From NCBI RefSeq assembly GCF_019175385.1, contig NC_083341.1:21708203-21772202 (forward strand): DNA of 64,000 nt, written 5' to 3'. Positions 45,964 to 58,179 of the stretch are shown here, one piece after another; position 1 is the first letter of the stretch; each line of letters starts with the position of its first letter. Source of the DNA: Lycium barbarum. Lineage: Eukaryota > Streptophyta > Magnoliopsida > Solanales > Solanaceae. Made by a program: the position numbers and the translations under genes. Under the pieces are notes generated by a model. It did no database searches, was not told the DNA's origin, and was given only the letters and a program-made list of their open reading frames with translations.

Positions 45964-48900
45964 TGTCACACCCCATTTTTTAACCCCGGAGAGTTGAAGT
46001 TAGAAGTACGACATATTGGAGATTCCTGTTTTTGTTTGTTTTAAAGGAGTCGCCACCTAATTATTTTATGGTGAATTAGGACACCTAAATTTATTAAAGT
46101 TATCTTTTACAGTTAGCTCTGTCTAAGGTCTGCGAAACTTAAGATTCTAAGTAAGGGTTCAATTAGTCTAAAGAGAAGGTATTAGGCACCCTTTAAGACC
46201 CATTAACAATGGTTAACCGACCAGACTAAAATTTAATTAGGCTAAGTGCGAATATAGTATTATAGAAAATAATAATTTTGTAAGTATCGCTAAAGTTATA
46301 AATGGACACGTAAAAATGTTATTAAAGTAGGGCTTGTAGAAAATAATGATGTGCATAAAGAGAGTTTAGTTGTAAATAAACTGAAGAAAACGCAGAATGG
46401 TGCAATGTTTTATAAATACCTGAAGAAAAGGAGTTACGTTGACTAATAAATGAAAACAATTGTTTGTGAAATTAATTTTAATAACACGTTGAAAAATTTA
46501 TAGAAAAAATATTAGTTCAATACAAATTGTGTAAAGGTTGTTAACAAATGTGTGTTTCAAATATTGGGAGGAAGCTAAAGTGAACGGTTGTTTATGAAAA
46601 TTGGTTCGCTTTTCTTATTCCTCAAAATAAGCTAATTAGTGTAAAATTTATGATGTTTTAAATTTCTAGCCTAGTAAGAGTGAATCTTGATTCTTTTGGC
46701 TCAAAATATGTAGTCATAGTGTTTTGAAAACCAATAATTCTAAGAAAGATAAATATTGTGAGTATTATAAATAACTTAACATAAAAAGAAGAAAAATGAG
46801 ATTTATGGAATTAATTATTGGTTTCTCTTTTAGACTAACCACCCATTATACTAACATTAACCCATTAATCCTACTAAGGTTCAATCTAGTTAAGAAAACC
46901 AAAACAAAGTAAAATGTTAGCTGCATAATACAAATTAGACACACCCAAAAAAAAAAAAAAAAAGGAGGAACAAATATAATTAATGGGCTCAGCCCATTTT
47001 AGAACTGCTGCTGCGTGTTGCTGTTGGGCTGACTCGAGAAGAGGATCTTATTGGGCTTTGGCCCAATACCGAATGTGGAAGATGACGAGTCGCTTGGACT
47101 CGTATGCGATAGTCATGCATAAAAACGAAATAAAATGATTAGTATACGATCAATAAACAAAGTTAAACATGTAAAATATAACTCAAAAAATAAATCAGTA
47201 AATTATGTATACACCGTGTATATTTTAGTATATCTTATGTATATACATTCATACAGAGGTATAAAATGTACATGTTGGAAAGCTTTCACCCTCGTCTTCC
47301 CGATATTACACAAGTTCCAAGGGATTTCACGAATCCCATGCATAGCTAACACCGGGAGGGTTTAAGCTTAATCCATACTGACCGGCCAATCTCCCACAAA
47401 TGTATTAATCTAAGCATACATAAATACACACTTTCCTCATAAAAACTCCCGCTGCCTATAATATCACATGTTGCTTATATTCTTTTCCTATGCTTTGATT
47501 CAACGAGACAGAACACTTCAATTGCATTCCAAGAGATAAATTACTTGCACTATAATTCCTATGACCATTCACAGCAGACTAGAGAAAGAGACACGCACAA
47601 AGAACTCACTGCTGTATCTATACTATGCTAAGATACAAGAGGAAGGGACTGAAATATGCATATTTAATTACAAGTCCAATTGAACTCCTGCCTAAACTTG
47701 AAGGAGAAAGACCACTGAGCCGAACCAAATATGCTCTTAATTTATTGAATTTTTGCTTGGCACAAACATGAGAGAACCGAGGGAAATGAGTAGAAAAAAA
47801 AGATCACATACAAAAAAACAGAAACAACCTTGTACCAAAAACTAATCCCCATGAATTCAGAGATAAAAGAGAAACATCAGAGCATGCGAAGAGTGAAATG
47901 AGTTAAATTAAAGGATAGGATTATCAACAAAAAACTATTACTGCTTTAAAATGTTTATTACATACCCTACTGGAGCATGAGATTAATTTGAAAGTCAATT
48001 CACTCTTAAAACAGTATTCCCATATTATTATGTATATCCAGAATATAAGATAAAAGAACTCTTAAATCTTGACTCCAACAAAATGAACACACATCTGGCA
48101 CCTAACTAAGCTTGGACATAAATATAGAACCTAAATAGTGATCTCTATCTTGAAAGAAACTCTTTAAAGAACATATTTTTTCGCTACACGAACCACAAAC
48201 TGAAACATAAATGCTCATTCATAGTTTTCTCACAGGGGGTACTTGACTGAAACACTCATGTATCAAATGGTAAAGATTTTAATATCTCGAGTAAAACATA
48301 ACGACATGCTTCCGGACCACCTTACAGCCATATCTAACATTTTTTTTTCAGAGTTAACATCTATCCCGACTTAGCATATAGCGATTCAACACAAAATATG
48401 AGTGAGCAGCATGAGTGCATTGGATCATACTAAATTAATAACGGGTTTTAATCACCCAGTTCATCTCTTAAGACTATATCATCTCAACAGCTACACTATA
48501 CCAAAAACTTTAGATACTAGTCACATAGTCTTGTTAATTTTTAATTAAGCAGGAACAGGGCTACCACACTAATATAACAGAGCTGAACCAAATTAAAACA
48601 TCAGCAAAGAGAAGGGGAAATCAAGCTACATACGAGTGCGTGTGTTTCTAACTTAGTTAGATAGGTATTAGAATGTGTGTAAGCCCAATAACATGTGCAA
48701 GTAACGAAAGAAATGAATAAAGCGGACCCAACATAAATGGAACAGTTTTAGTTTGGTCACGGACAGAAATGACTTAAAACAATATGAAGCAAGAGAAGAT
48801 GTGATTTAAGAAAATCAGATTTTGGATATGAGAGCAGAGTGATGTAAACAGTGCCAGATCGATATTTTGGTTCATGACAAACATTTCACTCGCAACTACC

Positions 48901-50700
48901 GAGGACGCGTAAATGGACATGATTCATGAGCACATTTTGGAGATATACAATCCTTTATACTAAGTATACCGTAGTGTCTATGCATAGGCCGAAAATGAAA
49001 ATTACTTGTAAGGCTGCCAAGCTTAGACAGAATACATTATATCCTATAGTAACATATAGAAATCGACGAGACTATCCAATTTGCATTCAAACCATACTAT
49101 TTTTAGACTAAGCATGTACAGCGTCAAGCATATTCGGATAACATAAAAGTGGGCAGAAAGCTGAGCACATCCCTTTACTCGTCTAACATATAGGCCTTAT
49201 GTATTACTACCTGTTTTAACCATATACACCCAGTATACCTCAGATATACACACCACGATGTATATGTCAGATGTATATCGAACGTATATCTTTTTCTTAT
49301 CTTGATAATCCGCTGTATATCCTATGTATATTCGACTTTAAATAGGTTCTAAGTCTGGGAGATTCAGTCTAAACATCTAAACCACATTACACACCTTTCA
49401 AATTCATTTTAGCAAGTATCCTCCTATCCTAACAGAATCCAAACATCAAACCAACAACACGACGACCGGGAAAATACATAATTAACTAACCAGAACAAAA
49501 ACTAAAGACTGAAAATAAGAAACGTATCGAAATTTACCTTTTTTGTGTGCAGTGAACTGAGGTCGTCGGGGTTTCGAATCTACGCTCGAACTCGAACGAA
49601 ACTCGAACCCAATTAAAATAATAATATAAGACTTGTAGTGGGAAAAAAAGGGGAATTGTTGAGTGTGGTAAAGTTTCGGGTAGTTGCAGCGACGGCTAAA
49701 ATAAAAACCTGAATTTTTTGAAAACGAAAGAGAACTCAAAATTTTGAGAGAATACCCATGTCTTCCCCCCTTTCTAAAATCAAAACTCCAAAACAACGAA
49801 ACCCCCTTTTTTCGATCTCTTCTGGTTTGTTTGAGTTGATTTTCATCCCCCTCTTTTTCGATTTCTCCTTTTGATTTGTTTCACTCCCCCCTTTTTCGAT
49901 CTTTTTCTGATTCTTTTATCTTGTTTCTTCTTGATTTTGTTTTTTTCCTTTTCTTTTCCTTTCCTGATCTCCCCCTTGTTCTTCGTTCACTGTTGCTCTT
50001 TATAGCTTTTGTTTTTTTGTTGTTTTGTACTGAAAAAGGAAAGGAGGAGCGGGAGAGAGAGAAGAGTGGGGGACAAGCGTGAGTGGGAAGCGGAGAAGAA
50101 GAAGGAAAAGGGGGAAGTGGGAGCGGCGGAGGAGAGGCGGAAAAGGGAAGGAGGGAGTGAAAGGGAAAGAAGAGAGGGAGAGATGAAAGAGAAAGGGAAA
50201 AAAAGGGAGGAAGGGAACGTGAGGGAGAGAGAGGGAAAATAAAGAAGGGGGGGGGGGGGGGGGGGGCGGCTGAAGGGTTTTAGGGAAAGAGAAAGAGAAA
50301 TTAGGTTAGATGTTGAGTCCAACATTGATATACTTCCGAGCAATTGCTTATGAGGTGAAAATTGTTGATTCTTCCTCCTCTATTTAATTATTCTTGGGTT
50401 TCTAATTTAGTAACTAGTACAATATATACTATGTGAAGACAAATAATTAATATGTAGAAAATAAGGATTTAACAAAGTGTTGTATTGTAATTAATTTTAA
50501 CGAGTCCCAACCCGAAAATAAAACGATGACGAACATCTAAAATTTGTAGTAAAGTAATGCTCATAATGTCAAAAAATATAAGTAATGATATTAATAGTAG
50601 TAGCAAATAACAATATTGCGAAAATAAAGTATTTAGCTCGTCAATAAATTTAGAAACCCGAGTAAATTAAATAAAGGAGGGACAAAATTGGGTGTCAACA
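45964..50700 (-). repeat. 5' LTR of the Ogre element (~4.74 kb)
   Basis: TG..CA ends on the minus strand: TGTTGACACCC at 50700 and GGGGTGTGACA at 45964. No coding region is supported inside. It contains a strand-biased purine tract (about 50030-50266). The right edge abuts GET3 intron-1 sequence of copy D. Confidence 0.87.
50030..50266. repeat. Purine-rich tract ending in a G run, inside the Ogre LTR
   Basis: More than 200 bases of the plus strand are nearly all A and G (GGAGGAGCGGGAGAGAGAG and similar), ending in a run of about 20 G at 50247-50266. On the element's own strand this is a polypyrimidine tract downstream of the LTR start. Confidence 0.9.
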
Positions 50701-51628
50701 GGTACGAGGTGCACGATAAGTATAGAGTTAACTTCTACACACTGTAAGTACTAAAAAAAACTTTGCACTGACAAATCACCTAAAAGAAAATCATAGATAA
50801 CTAAATAAGTGGAACTAGTTACATGAAAATTAAAGCAGACAACCTGCTATAACATGTATAAATTATACAGATATTGTAAAATTTTGTTCCATTATAAATG
50901 CATATAAGTTAAAACCTAAGATATCAAGGTCAGAGTTTGGGTAATAGTTAATAACAAAACACATTGATTGAGACGACAAATCACATGGAGTAACAAAATA
51001 ATTTTCAAGTCAAGAGTGGACAAACTGTACTACTTATAATGAAAAATGCTTTCTTGTACAAGTCATGTTACAATATTCGTTCAGTTGAACTCAGTAACTC
51101 AGGCTCAAACCATGTATTTGTATTAAAATTTGCATTTAATATCTACAAATAGTCTATTCAAAACACAGCAAGCAAAAATAAAATTGTGATTCAAAACTCA
51201 TAAACTAAGAATTCTGGTTTCTCCTCCGATAAAAAACAACTACAACAATAACATACACAGTGTAATCACATCCGTGGCGGAGCCAGGATTATCACTAAAA
51301 GGGTTCAAAATATGAAAAAGTAAATGCACGAATAGAGTTTAACATCTACTATATATGCATAAAAAATAATTTTAATCATGTATAAATAGTGTAATTTTCA
51401 TCCAGAAAGGGTTCGGATGAACCCTAGCCCTACCTGGCTCCACCCTAAATCCCCAGTGGGGTCTGAGGAGGGTAGGATATACCAAACCTTAACCCTACGT
51501 TTATGGGGGCAGAGAGGCTGTTTTCGAAGGACGTTCGGCTCAAAAGAAACGTAACCGAAGCAGGATTATAAGAAAGAACGGTAACAAAACACCAGAAACT
51601 AAATAAGATACAACGTAATAAGGAATAC

Positions 51629-51892
51629 CATGGCGTACAAATTGGTGAAACCATTAACGACGGTTGGAGTTTTAGCGAAACGTTGTTGAAATGCATCGCT
51701 AAGATTGTGAGCTGGATCAGTTGATATTATTAGAACTGATGATCTGACTTGTGAAAGAAGGATCCCCAGTACTGAGCTGCATGTTGTTTTCCCTACACCA
51801 CCTTTTCCACCTACAAATACCCATTTTAATGTGTCTTGTTCCATTAGGTTACGTACTGTGCCTTCTGGTAAATCTGGATTACTCGAAGCCAT
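51629..51892 (-). pseudogene. GET3 exon 1 fragment, copy D
   Basis: Exon 1 (88 codons, P-loop [10 protein letters not shown] intact, donor GTATTCC) is preserved, but intron 1 is cut at 50701 by the Ogre LTR and no other exon follows. The donor-side base reads CCTTATTCC instead of CCCTATTCC. It is not functional as GET3. Confidence 0.93.
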
Positions 51893-52496
51893 TAATATTA
51901 ATTTATATATAGTGTATGGTTGATTATTTGGCTAGTAGTAGTAGTAGTAATTGAGAAGAGTAGTGTCAAAGCATTTGATGATGCAGGGAGTTTCTTCTTT
52001 GATGATGATTCATTTTGAGGCTTAAATCGAAATGTTTAATCCCATAGGTAACAAAACTGATAATAATCAATTTATTGTTTGAAGAATATAATTACGTACG
52101 TTGAACTCCAATTTCCTTTTTTGTTTAATTTTCTTATTTTTCTCCTATTTGTGAGTTTGACGCGTGTTTTAATCGAAATACGACGTGAAAATCTCATATG
52201 TGCATAATTGAAGATTAAATGGCTAGGTGAGTGTTCTTTTTTCTATTTTTTTTTTATCTACGATACTTCATCTGTGTGAACTTATTTCTTATTTACATTT
52301 AATAAAAATAATTAGGGAGAAATGGTTTTTTTTGATCCTTTATAAAAAAAATTAGTTTTATGACTCTTTTATGAGGGTCTGAAAAAAAAAACAGATAAGA
52401 GATCTGAAAAGTCTATTTTTTAATTCAAATTGTAAAAGGGCAAGAGATCTTATGGCATATTCAAGGCTACAGGTTTAAAAAAAAATCATATTTCTT

Positions 52497-52778
52497 AGAG
52501 CCTGTTTGGATGGGTTTAAAAAAAGCAGCTTATAAGCTGAAAACAACTTACAAGCTAAAAAAAAAAAAGTTGGGTTAGCCCAACTTATTTTTTTGGCTTA
52601 TAAGCTCTTTTCAGCTTATAAGCTGCTTTAGATAAGCTAAGTCAAAGGGGTCCAATTATTTTTTTGGGCTTATTTTAAGTACAAAATAGCTTATAAGCTG
52701 GCCAGCCAAACACTCAAAAAAACTGAAAACACCTTATAAGCTATTTTCAGCAACTTATAAGCCAATCCAAAGGGCTCT
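52497..52778. mobile_element. MITE with AGAGCCTGTTTGGAT ends (copy D)
   Basis: Same insertion as 26126-26406, upstream of GET3. Confidence 0.8.
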
Positions 52779-52905
52779 TAATCTTCATCTCCAATCAAAT
52801 ATGTTCACATAAATTAAAGCGAATAAAGTACATAAACAGAATTGAATTCACATTTATATGGGGGAGACTCCTACCAGTAGTATTAGCTAGTCTATATAAA
52901 CATAC

Positions 52906-53599
52906 TAAATTGTGAATTCTTGTCGTCGTCGTCGTCTTAATTAAACACGTAAAGCACGAGATGTTGATTTGTGGGTTTTTATTAATTTAGATTTTAGAAA
53001 TTTGTTATATACACGCTAAATATTTCAATTAAAAGTTTCAAAGATCATCCAGTCCCTCATTTATATACGTCCAGAAGACTCATCAAAAGGAAAAAAGAAG
53101 AAGAAATGTAATTCCCTTTTCAGTACTAAAATGTCTTCAGGGTATAGAAAATTACAGCTATGCCATTTCCATTTTTTCCTGAATTTACGACTTAATCTTG
53201 ACAATTGACATTGTTTCCATTTTAAAAAGAAAAAAAAATCATATGAACATTTGAAAACTTTTTCTAAGAAAACTAGCTCCCCTTCCCAAACAGATTAATT
53301 CATGCCTAAACCATCCCTCAAATAATTGTCATATAAAAACCCAACAACAGAATAACTAATTTCCGACTCATAGAAAATTCACACATAAAAAACAAAATCT
53401 ATCAATACTATGAACGTATATTTTTCTTTTCTATGTAATATGCCCTTTGTCTTTACATTCTGAAGGCTGGAAAATATTTCTCAATTGTCACAGTAAATGT
53501 ATGTAGTATGACTATAAATGGGTACGTAATATATTTACATTTTTAATATTTCTGATCTCGATCATCAATTCCACTAAATCCTCATCACCAAGTCTTCAA
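52906..53599. other. Unique flank, downstream region of the pseudokinase gene
   Basis: AT-rich sequence with a short GTC repeat at 52920-52937. It includes the likely 3' UTR of the minus-strand gene ending at 53600. No other gene is visible. Confidence 0.5.
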
Positions 53600-56298
53600 T
53601 TAATAACCATAATCAGCAATAGGCATTGGACCTTTAGCATGCAACACACATCTCTTAAACCACTTCAAATCCTTAGCATTCTGAAAAAATGGCATCTGCA
53701 AAAGCTTCTCAATTGTTGGCCTCTTTGCTGCTTTTTTATTAAGACATTCCAACACAACATTCTCAAATTCCTTTGAAAACGCCCTTTTCTTTTTTCCTAA
53801 TTTCAGCTTATCTTTAAAAAATGATTCAACAATTCCCTTCATTTTCCCAAATTTCTGAGCCTCTTCAGCCGTAATCTCCTCAAGCAGATATTCTAACTTA
53901 TTTGGCAATCGTTTCGACAACCTTATCTTGTTGATCATTGCATCAAATTCTGCGCGACTGTTTGCTCGTATATTTCCATAGGCTAATTCCAGTGCAGCTA
54001 TGCCTACTAGCCACATATCTGATTTAAAAGTGCGACAATTTTGATCTTCTTCTTGATCTTTAGCAGCATTATCATATAATGCATTGTATACCTCTGGTGC
54101 AGCAGCCCATTCTGAAATTATCGACAGTGGTGGTACCTGTTAGAAATTTAAGAAAAGTACTGGTATTAGAATATGAACAATAGCTAGGAACATTGGCTAA
54201 TTATGATCACAGTACGTAGTAGAAAAAGCTAATAACATTGCAAATTATACAACCATATATCCATTGATTATAGTTTCGAGTTCAACTTGAATTAGAGGAT
54301 GTGAAGGTTTGATGAGTATTTCAAGTCATCAAATACAATGATTTTCATTCACAACACTTGCTTCAACTTTTTATCAATTGAAATTCATCATATCCAAATT
54401 ACAATTACGTCCAAATACTAGTTCTTTTTAATCTTCAAATACTTTTTTTTTTTTCCAATTTCGACCCAATATTGTCCGAATGGGTATATATCATAGCCAA
54501 CAATAAAGTGTACATGCCTAAACAAGAAAGACCTACAAGCACAAATCTGCACAATTTAAGTACACATTTTTATTAGTAGTATATCATTTTGACTAACTAA
54601 TTTCTAACCAATACAACTACTCTGACAAACGTCGAAGTAGAACAGGAACATGATCTATTGTCAATCAACTAAGAAAAGCAGAAAAGAAAAAGATCATCTA
54701 TCAAAGAAAGGCTAATTAAGATTGTAGAAAGAAAGCTGAAAACCAGAATTTTATGGACTTGAACCTCACTTAAATATTTTTTTTAAGCACACATTCTATA
54801 ATCATTTTGACTAACAAAATTGTAAGAAAACAGAAACTACTCTAACAAACCAAAGGAATATAGGAACATATCTAAATATAAGCTTACATTCAAACAAAAT
54901 TTATCAACTAATAACAAAATTTAGATACCTATTCTATACTTAATTAACAAACAAATTGTATAATCAAACTTTGAAGTGCTATTAATTATTCAACTTCAAA
55001 TACCTATTTTTTCAACTCCAAATATTCATCCTGTTTCTTTAATTTCAAAAACATATTTTCCAAATGGGTATATAGCACAGAAAACAATAAAGTGAAAATG
55101 CCTAAAATAAGTACCTAGAACCACAATTTAACCACATATTTTATAATCATTTTGACTAGTAAATTGTGAAAAACAGAAACTACTTTAAAAAACCAAAGGA
55201 ATATACTAACATCCCTAATTATAAGTTTACATCCGAACAAAATTTATCAACTAATTACACAATTTAAACACCTATTCTATCCTTATTTTAACAAACAAAT
55301 TGTATAGTCAAATTTTGAAATAGTATTAATTATTCAACCGTACCGAAGTGGAAACAGGATCTGGTTCTTGATGAACAACATACTCATTTTCTACTTCAAC
55401 TTCAAAAGTTCAAATATTTAAAACTCCAAATAATCATCTTGTTCCTTTTATTTCAACCACATATAGTCCAAAATAGGCATATATCGCAGAAAACAATAAA
55501 GTAAACATGCCTAAAATAAGAAAGACCTACAACAACAATTTACCCACACATCTTATAATCATTTTGACTAACAATTTGTGAAAAAATAGAAACTACTCTA
55601 ACAAACCAAAACTAATAGTAACACAATTTAAACACCTATTCTATCCTTAATTGAACAAACAAGTTGTATAATCAGACTTAGAATCGTACCGAAGTGGAAA
55701 CAACATGTGGTCCATGATCAATTTCAACATTCGTCTCAGTAGGACAGTCAAGATCCGATTCATAAGCAGTTGCCTCAAAAGCCAATTTAATTTCCACATT
55801 CGAATTAACGAAATTCACAAAAATATTCTCAGCACTAAAAGTCCTATGAACTTGACCAGAATTATGAATATCATGCAAGCCCACAAGCGCTTCTTTAAGA
55901 ACAATAGCAATACAATCTTCAGGCAACCCGTAATGAAACCTAGTAGATAACATATATCTTATCGACCCTTCAGACATATACTTCAATGCAGTACAAAATC
56001 CATCATTAAATCTACGTATAAACCATGCATCAACGTTAACATAATTGCGAACCGGGGTTTGTTCTTGTGAAAGACTACGTACAATATCTTGACCAGGTCT
56101 AAGATACTTAACAGTAACGTAACCAGAAGGAAGAAGATTGCCATTATCAGAGTAATCTGGTGTGTAATATGAAGCTTTGTAAACGAAATCGAAACCGGAA
56201 GTTCCAATTACTTTTTCAAGACGGTATTTAATGTAGGTGTGTGGATCAGTGTAGATTTTTCCTATTGCTGGACGATAGGCTATTATTTCTGTACCCAT
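53600..56298 (-). CDS. Ste20/BLUS1-like serine/threonine pseudokinase (two exons)
   Basis: Exon 1 is 56298-55690 (203 codons, donor GTACGA) and exon 2 is 54136-53600 (acceptor CTAACAG), both phase 0, giving 381 residues. The order is that of a protein kinase: glycine loop GTSGFDFV (32-39), VTVK with Lys64, a YMSEGSIRYML segment after the hinge, HRT (151-153) in place of HRD, Asn158, AFE (173-175) in place of DFG, APE (216-218), SDMWLVGIAALELAYG and the final Arg in KKAAKRPTIEKLL. Catalytic Asp and metal-binding Asp are both gone, and the glycine loop lacks its usual glycines, so phosphotransfer is unlikely. The frame is otherwise intact, which suggests a retained scaffold or allosteric role. 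Closest family by eye is the plant SPAK/OSR1-like group that includes BLUS1; this assignment is moderate. Confidence 0.82.
54137..55689. repeat. Pseudokinase intron built of diverged tandem repeats
   Basis: The marker AACAAACAA(A/G)TTGTATA occurs at about 54946, 55292 and 55652; a second marker (CAATAAAGT..ACATGCCTAAA) occurs at about 54500, 55090 and 55496. The units are about 350-420 bp. One unit carries a copy of the exon-1 end including its donor at about 55340-55400. Confidence 0.8.
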
Positions 56299-58179
56299 TT
56301 TTTTTTTCTGGTGAGTTTTCTTGGTTTTTGGATAGTTTCTTGAAGAGAATTATGAGAATGGTTTTAGTGGAAGTGATCAAGATGAAGAAGAAATGGAAGT
56401 TTAGAGAGTAATTTATATGATGAACTAAGTTAAAGAAATTGGGGTAAAGAAGCCGTTAGAATGGCGCGCATAAACATTTTTCAGTTATTCTTTTATTTCC
56501 CTTTTTGCGCCCCCGCCCCCCCCCCCCCCCCCCCCACAAAACCCCCTTTCCCTCTTAAATGGGGAAGTATAGGAAATATTGTTGCAAGTCCGTTTAAAAC
56601 TCCGCTCAATTTAACTTTTTTAAACCAGAATGATGGATCTTCAACTCTGTAACTCTTTATTTTTAAGTATAATGATAATTCATTTTCGTATATTTCTAAT
56701 TTTTGGATTAAATCTATTGAAAAAAAAAGAAGAAGGTGAAACTTCATTGGGTTTAGTCAAATAAGAAAAAACAATTAGCCTAATAATGAAATTCCAAATA
56801 TGTATTTTACAATTAGCCCAAAAAATGATACAAAAAAATTATACTACTGAGTGATAAATTTTAATAAATTCTTGCAGGACGAGTCCCTAAGTAGTCCCTA
56901 GAGGTTCAAACAAGCTTTGAGTTACCTAATCAACTTGGGGTAGATTATGATTCATTTTGTTTCTGTTTGCTTATTGCAGAAATGTGAACATTCTTTCTCT
57001 GGCTGGGGTGGTGGTGGTGAGGGGTGGGGGTGGGGCGTTGCAAGGGGGCTCATTTCAAATATGTTACACATCTATATTCTCTTCTTTTTTCTTTGTGTCT
57101 TATAGTCATTTCAAAGATGTTACCCACCCATCTTTTTTTTTTTCTACGTACAATAGACCTTTGTGGTTCGGCCGTTTTAAGAGCCCGAGCTGCCTTTTTT
57201 TTAAGTCATTGTTTGTTTTCAAAATTGCTTTGGGTGATTAATTCATAAAGCTTATGAATCAGCTCTTTGTGGGACAGCTTAGTTAGGTGATTAGTAATTG
57301 CCTTTTTTGTTTAACTTTTTGGTGAAATATCAGTGAGATGCTAAAACTGGATCCTGCTTCCTTTTCTGAGTATTTGAGTTCTACCTTGCTGTGAAATATC
57401 AGAGGTTTGACATCTTTTGAACTCCATTACAGGTTCTAATTAGCTTATAAACTTGTACTTGGACTTCAGATAGAAAACAGCATAAATATTTGAGATTCTG
57501 TTGACTAAAATTAAGCTTGGGAGGTGTATTTGGGTAACTTTTGTAACTTGCGCTCATTTTACTTGATGTCTTTTGATATATATATATATATATATATATA
57601 TTACATGAAACTGTGCCGTGGACGGTGGACCTAATAAAAAAGACAATTACTTTATGTATATTATGTTGGTTCATTTGGAGTGCTTATGTTATTGAGATTT
57701 GGATTTTGTCAGACCATTAAAATTTAGTTGGGACTTCTTAGATGAGTAATTTTGTGGAACTTCGAAGCATTATTATTAGTATAGAATGTAACCTGTTGTA
57801 ATTAGATAGTTTCAGATTTCAAGACATGTTTTCCAGATGCTGGGATTAATCGAAATTGATAAATTCATTCATAAGTATGTTCGTCGAAAATTTTAGGCAT
57901 ATTTTAGCGAATTAGTGCGTAATTTCTGATTTCATTTTGAAATTAAGTGTTCACTACACAGTAGAAGTGTTAGAGTGACTTTGAAAATGGTAATTTCTTA
58001 CGTAGGTGACAATTTTAGGTGATGCAATGTCGTGTGCTGAACAGAGGGTGCGGGTGGACCTCGTACAGTAGCGAGGGTTCAGCCATCACTTAAATATGAT
58101 GACTTACTTCCAATATTGCACCAGAAGACGGGCACATGGAGGGACGAAGTGAAACTTCAAGTTTCATGTAGATTTCCTT
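56299..58179. other. Intergenic region with simple repeats
   Basis: No gene is supported. It holds a C run at about 56514-56535 (CCCCCGCCCC...), a GGTGGTGG/GGGGTGGGGG stretch near 57008-57035 and a TA microsatellite at about 57576-57601. The first ~150 bp should contain the pseudokinase promoter. Confidence 0.6.

Larger units (their letters stand above)
41969..50700 (-). mobile_element. Ogre-type Gypsy retrotransposon, 5' half only
   Basis: On the minus strand: 4.7-kb LTR (50700-45964) beginning TGTTGACACCCAATTTTGTC, PBS, a 1.1-kb leader, a gag frame (44824-42683), then about 700 bp before the element stops at 41969. Very long LTRs, a TGGCGACTCCGCTGGGG primer site and this Gag type fit Ogre elements. 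Protease, RT, integrase and the 3' LTR are missing, as is the left target-site duplication. Near the break the motif CCCTATGTGGGCTGCCTACG occurs twice (about 41971 and 42070). Confidence 0.88.
50701..52905. repeat. Partial duplication copy D with the ancestral right flank
   Basis: Corresponds to copy A from about 24329 (intron 1) through exon 1 and the upstream region including the MITE at 52497-52778. It continues through TAGTCTATATAAACATACTA into unique sequence after 52913. Copies A and B do not share that unique flank. Confidence 0.93.

Noticed and set aside
49987..50343. Open frames rich in Ser/Leu/Pro (minus) or Glu/Arg/Lys (plus)
   Set aside because: They are the purine-rich tract of the Ogre LTR read in different frames; there is no domain and the run of identical residues is low complexity.
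57399..57674. 91-residue minus-strand frame with an Ile-Tyr run
   Set aside because: The run is the TA microsatellite at 57576-57601; no other feature supports coding.
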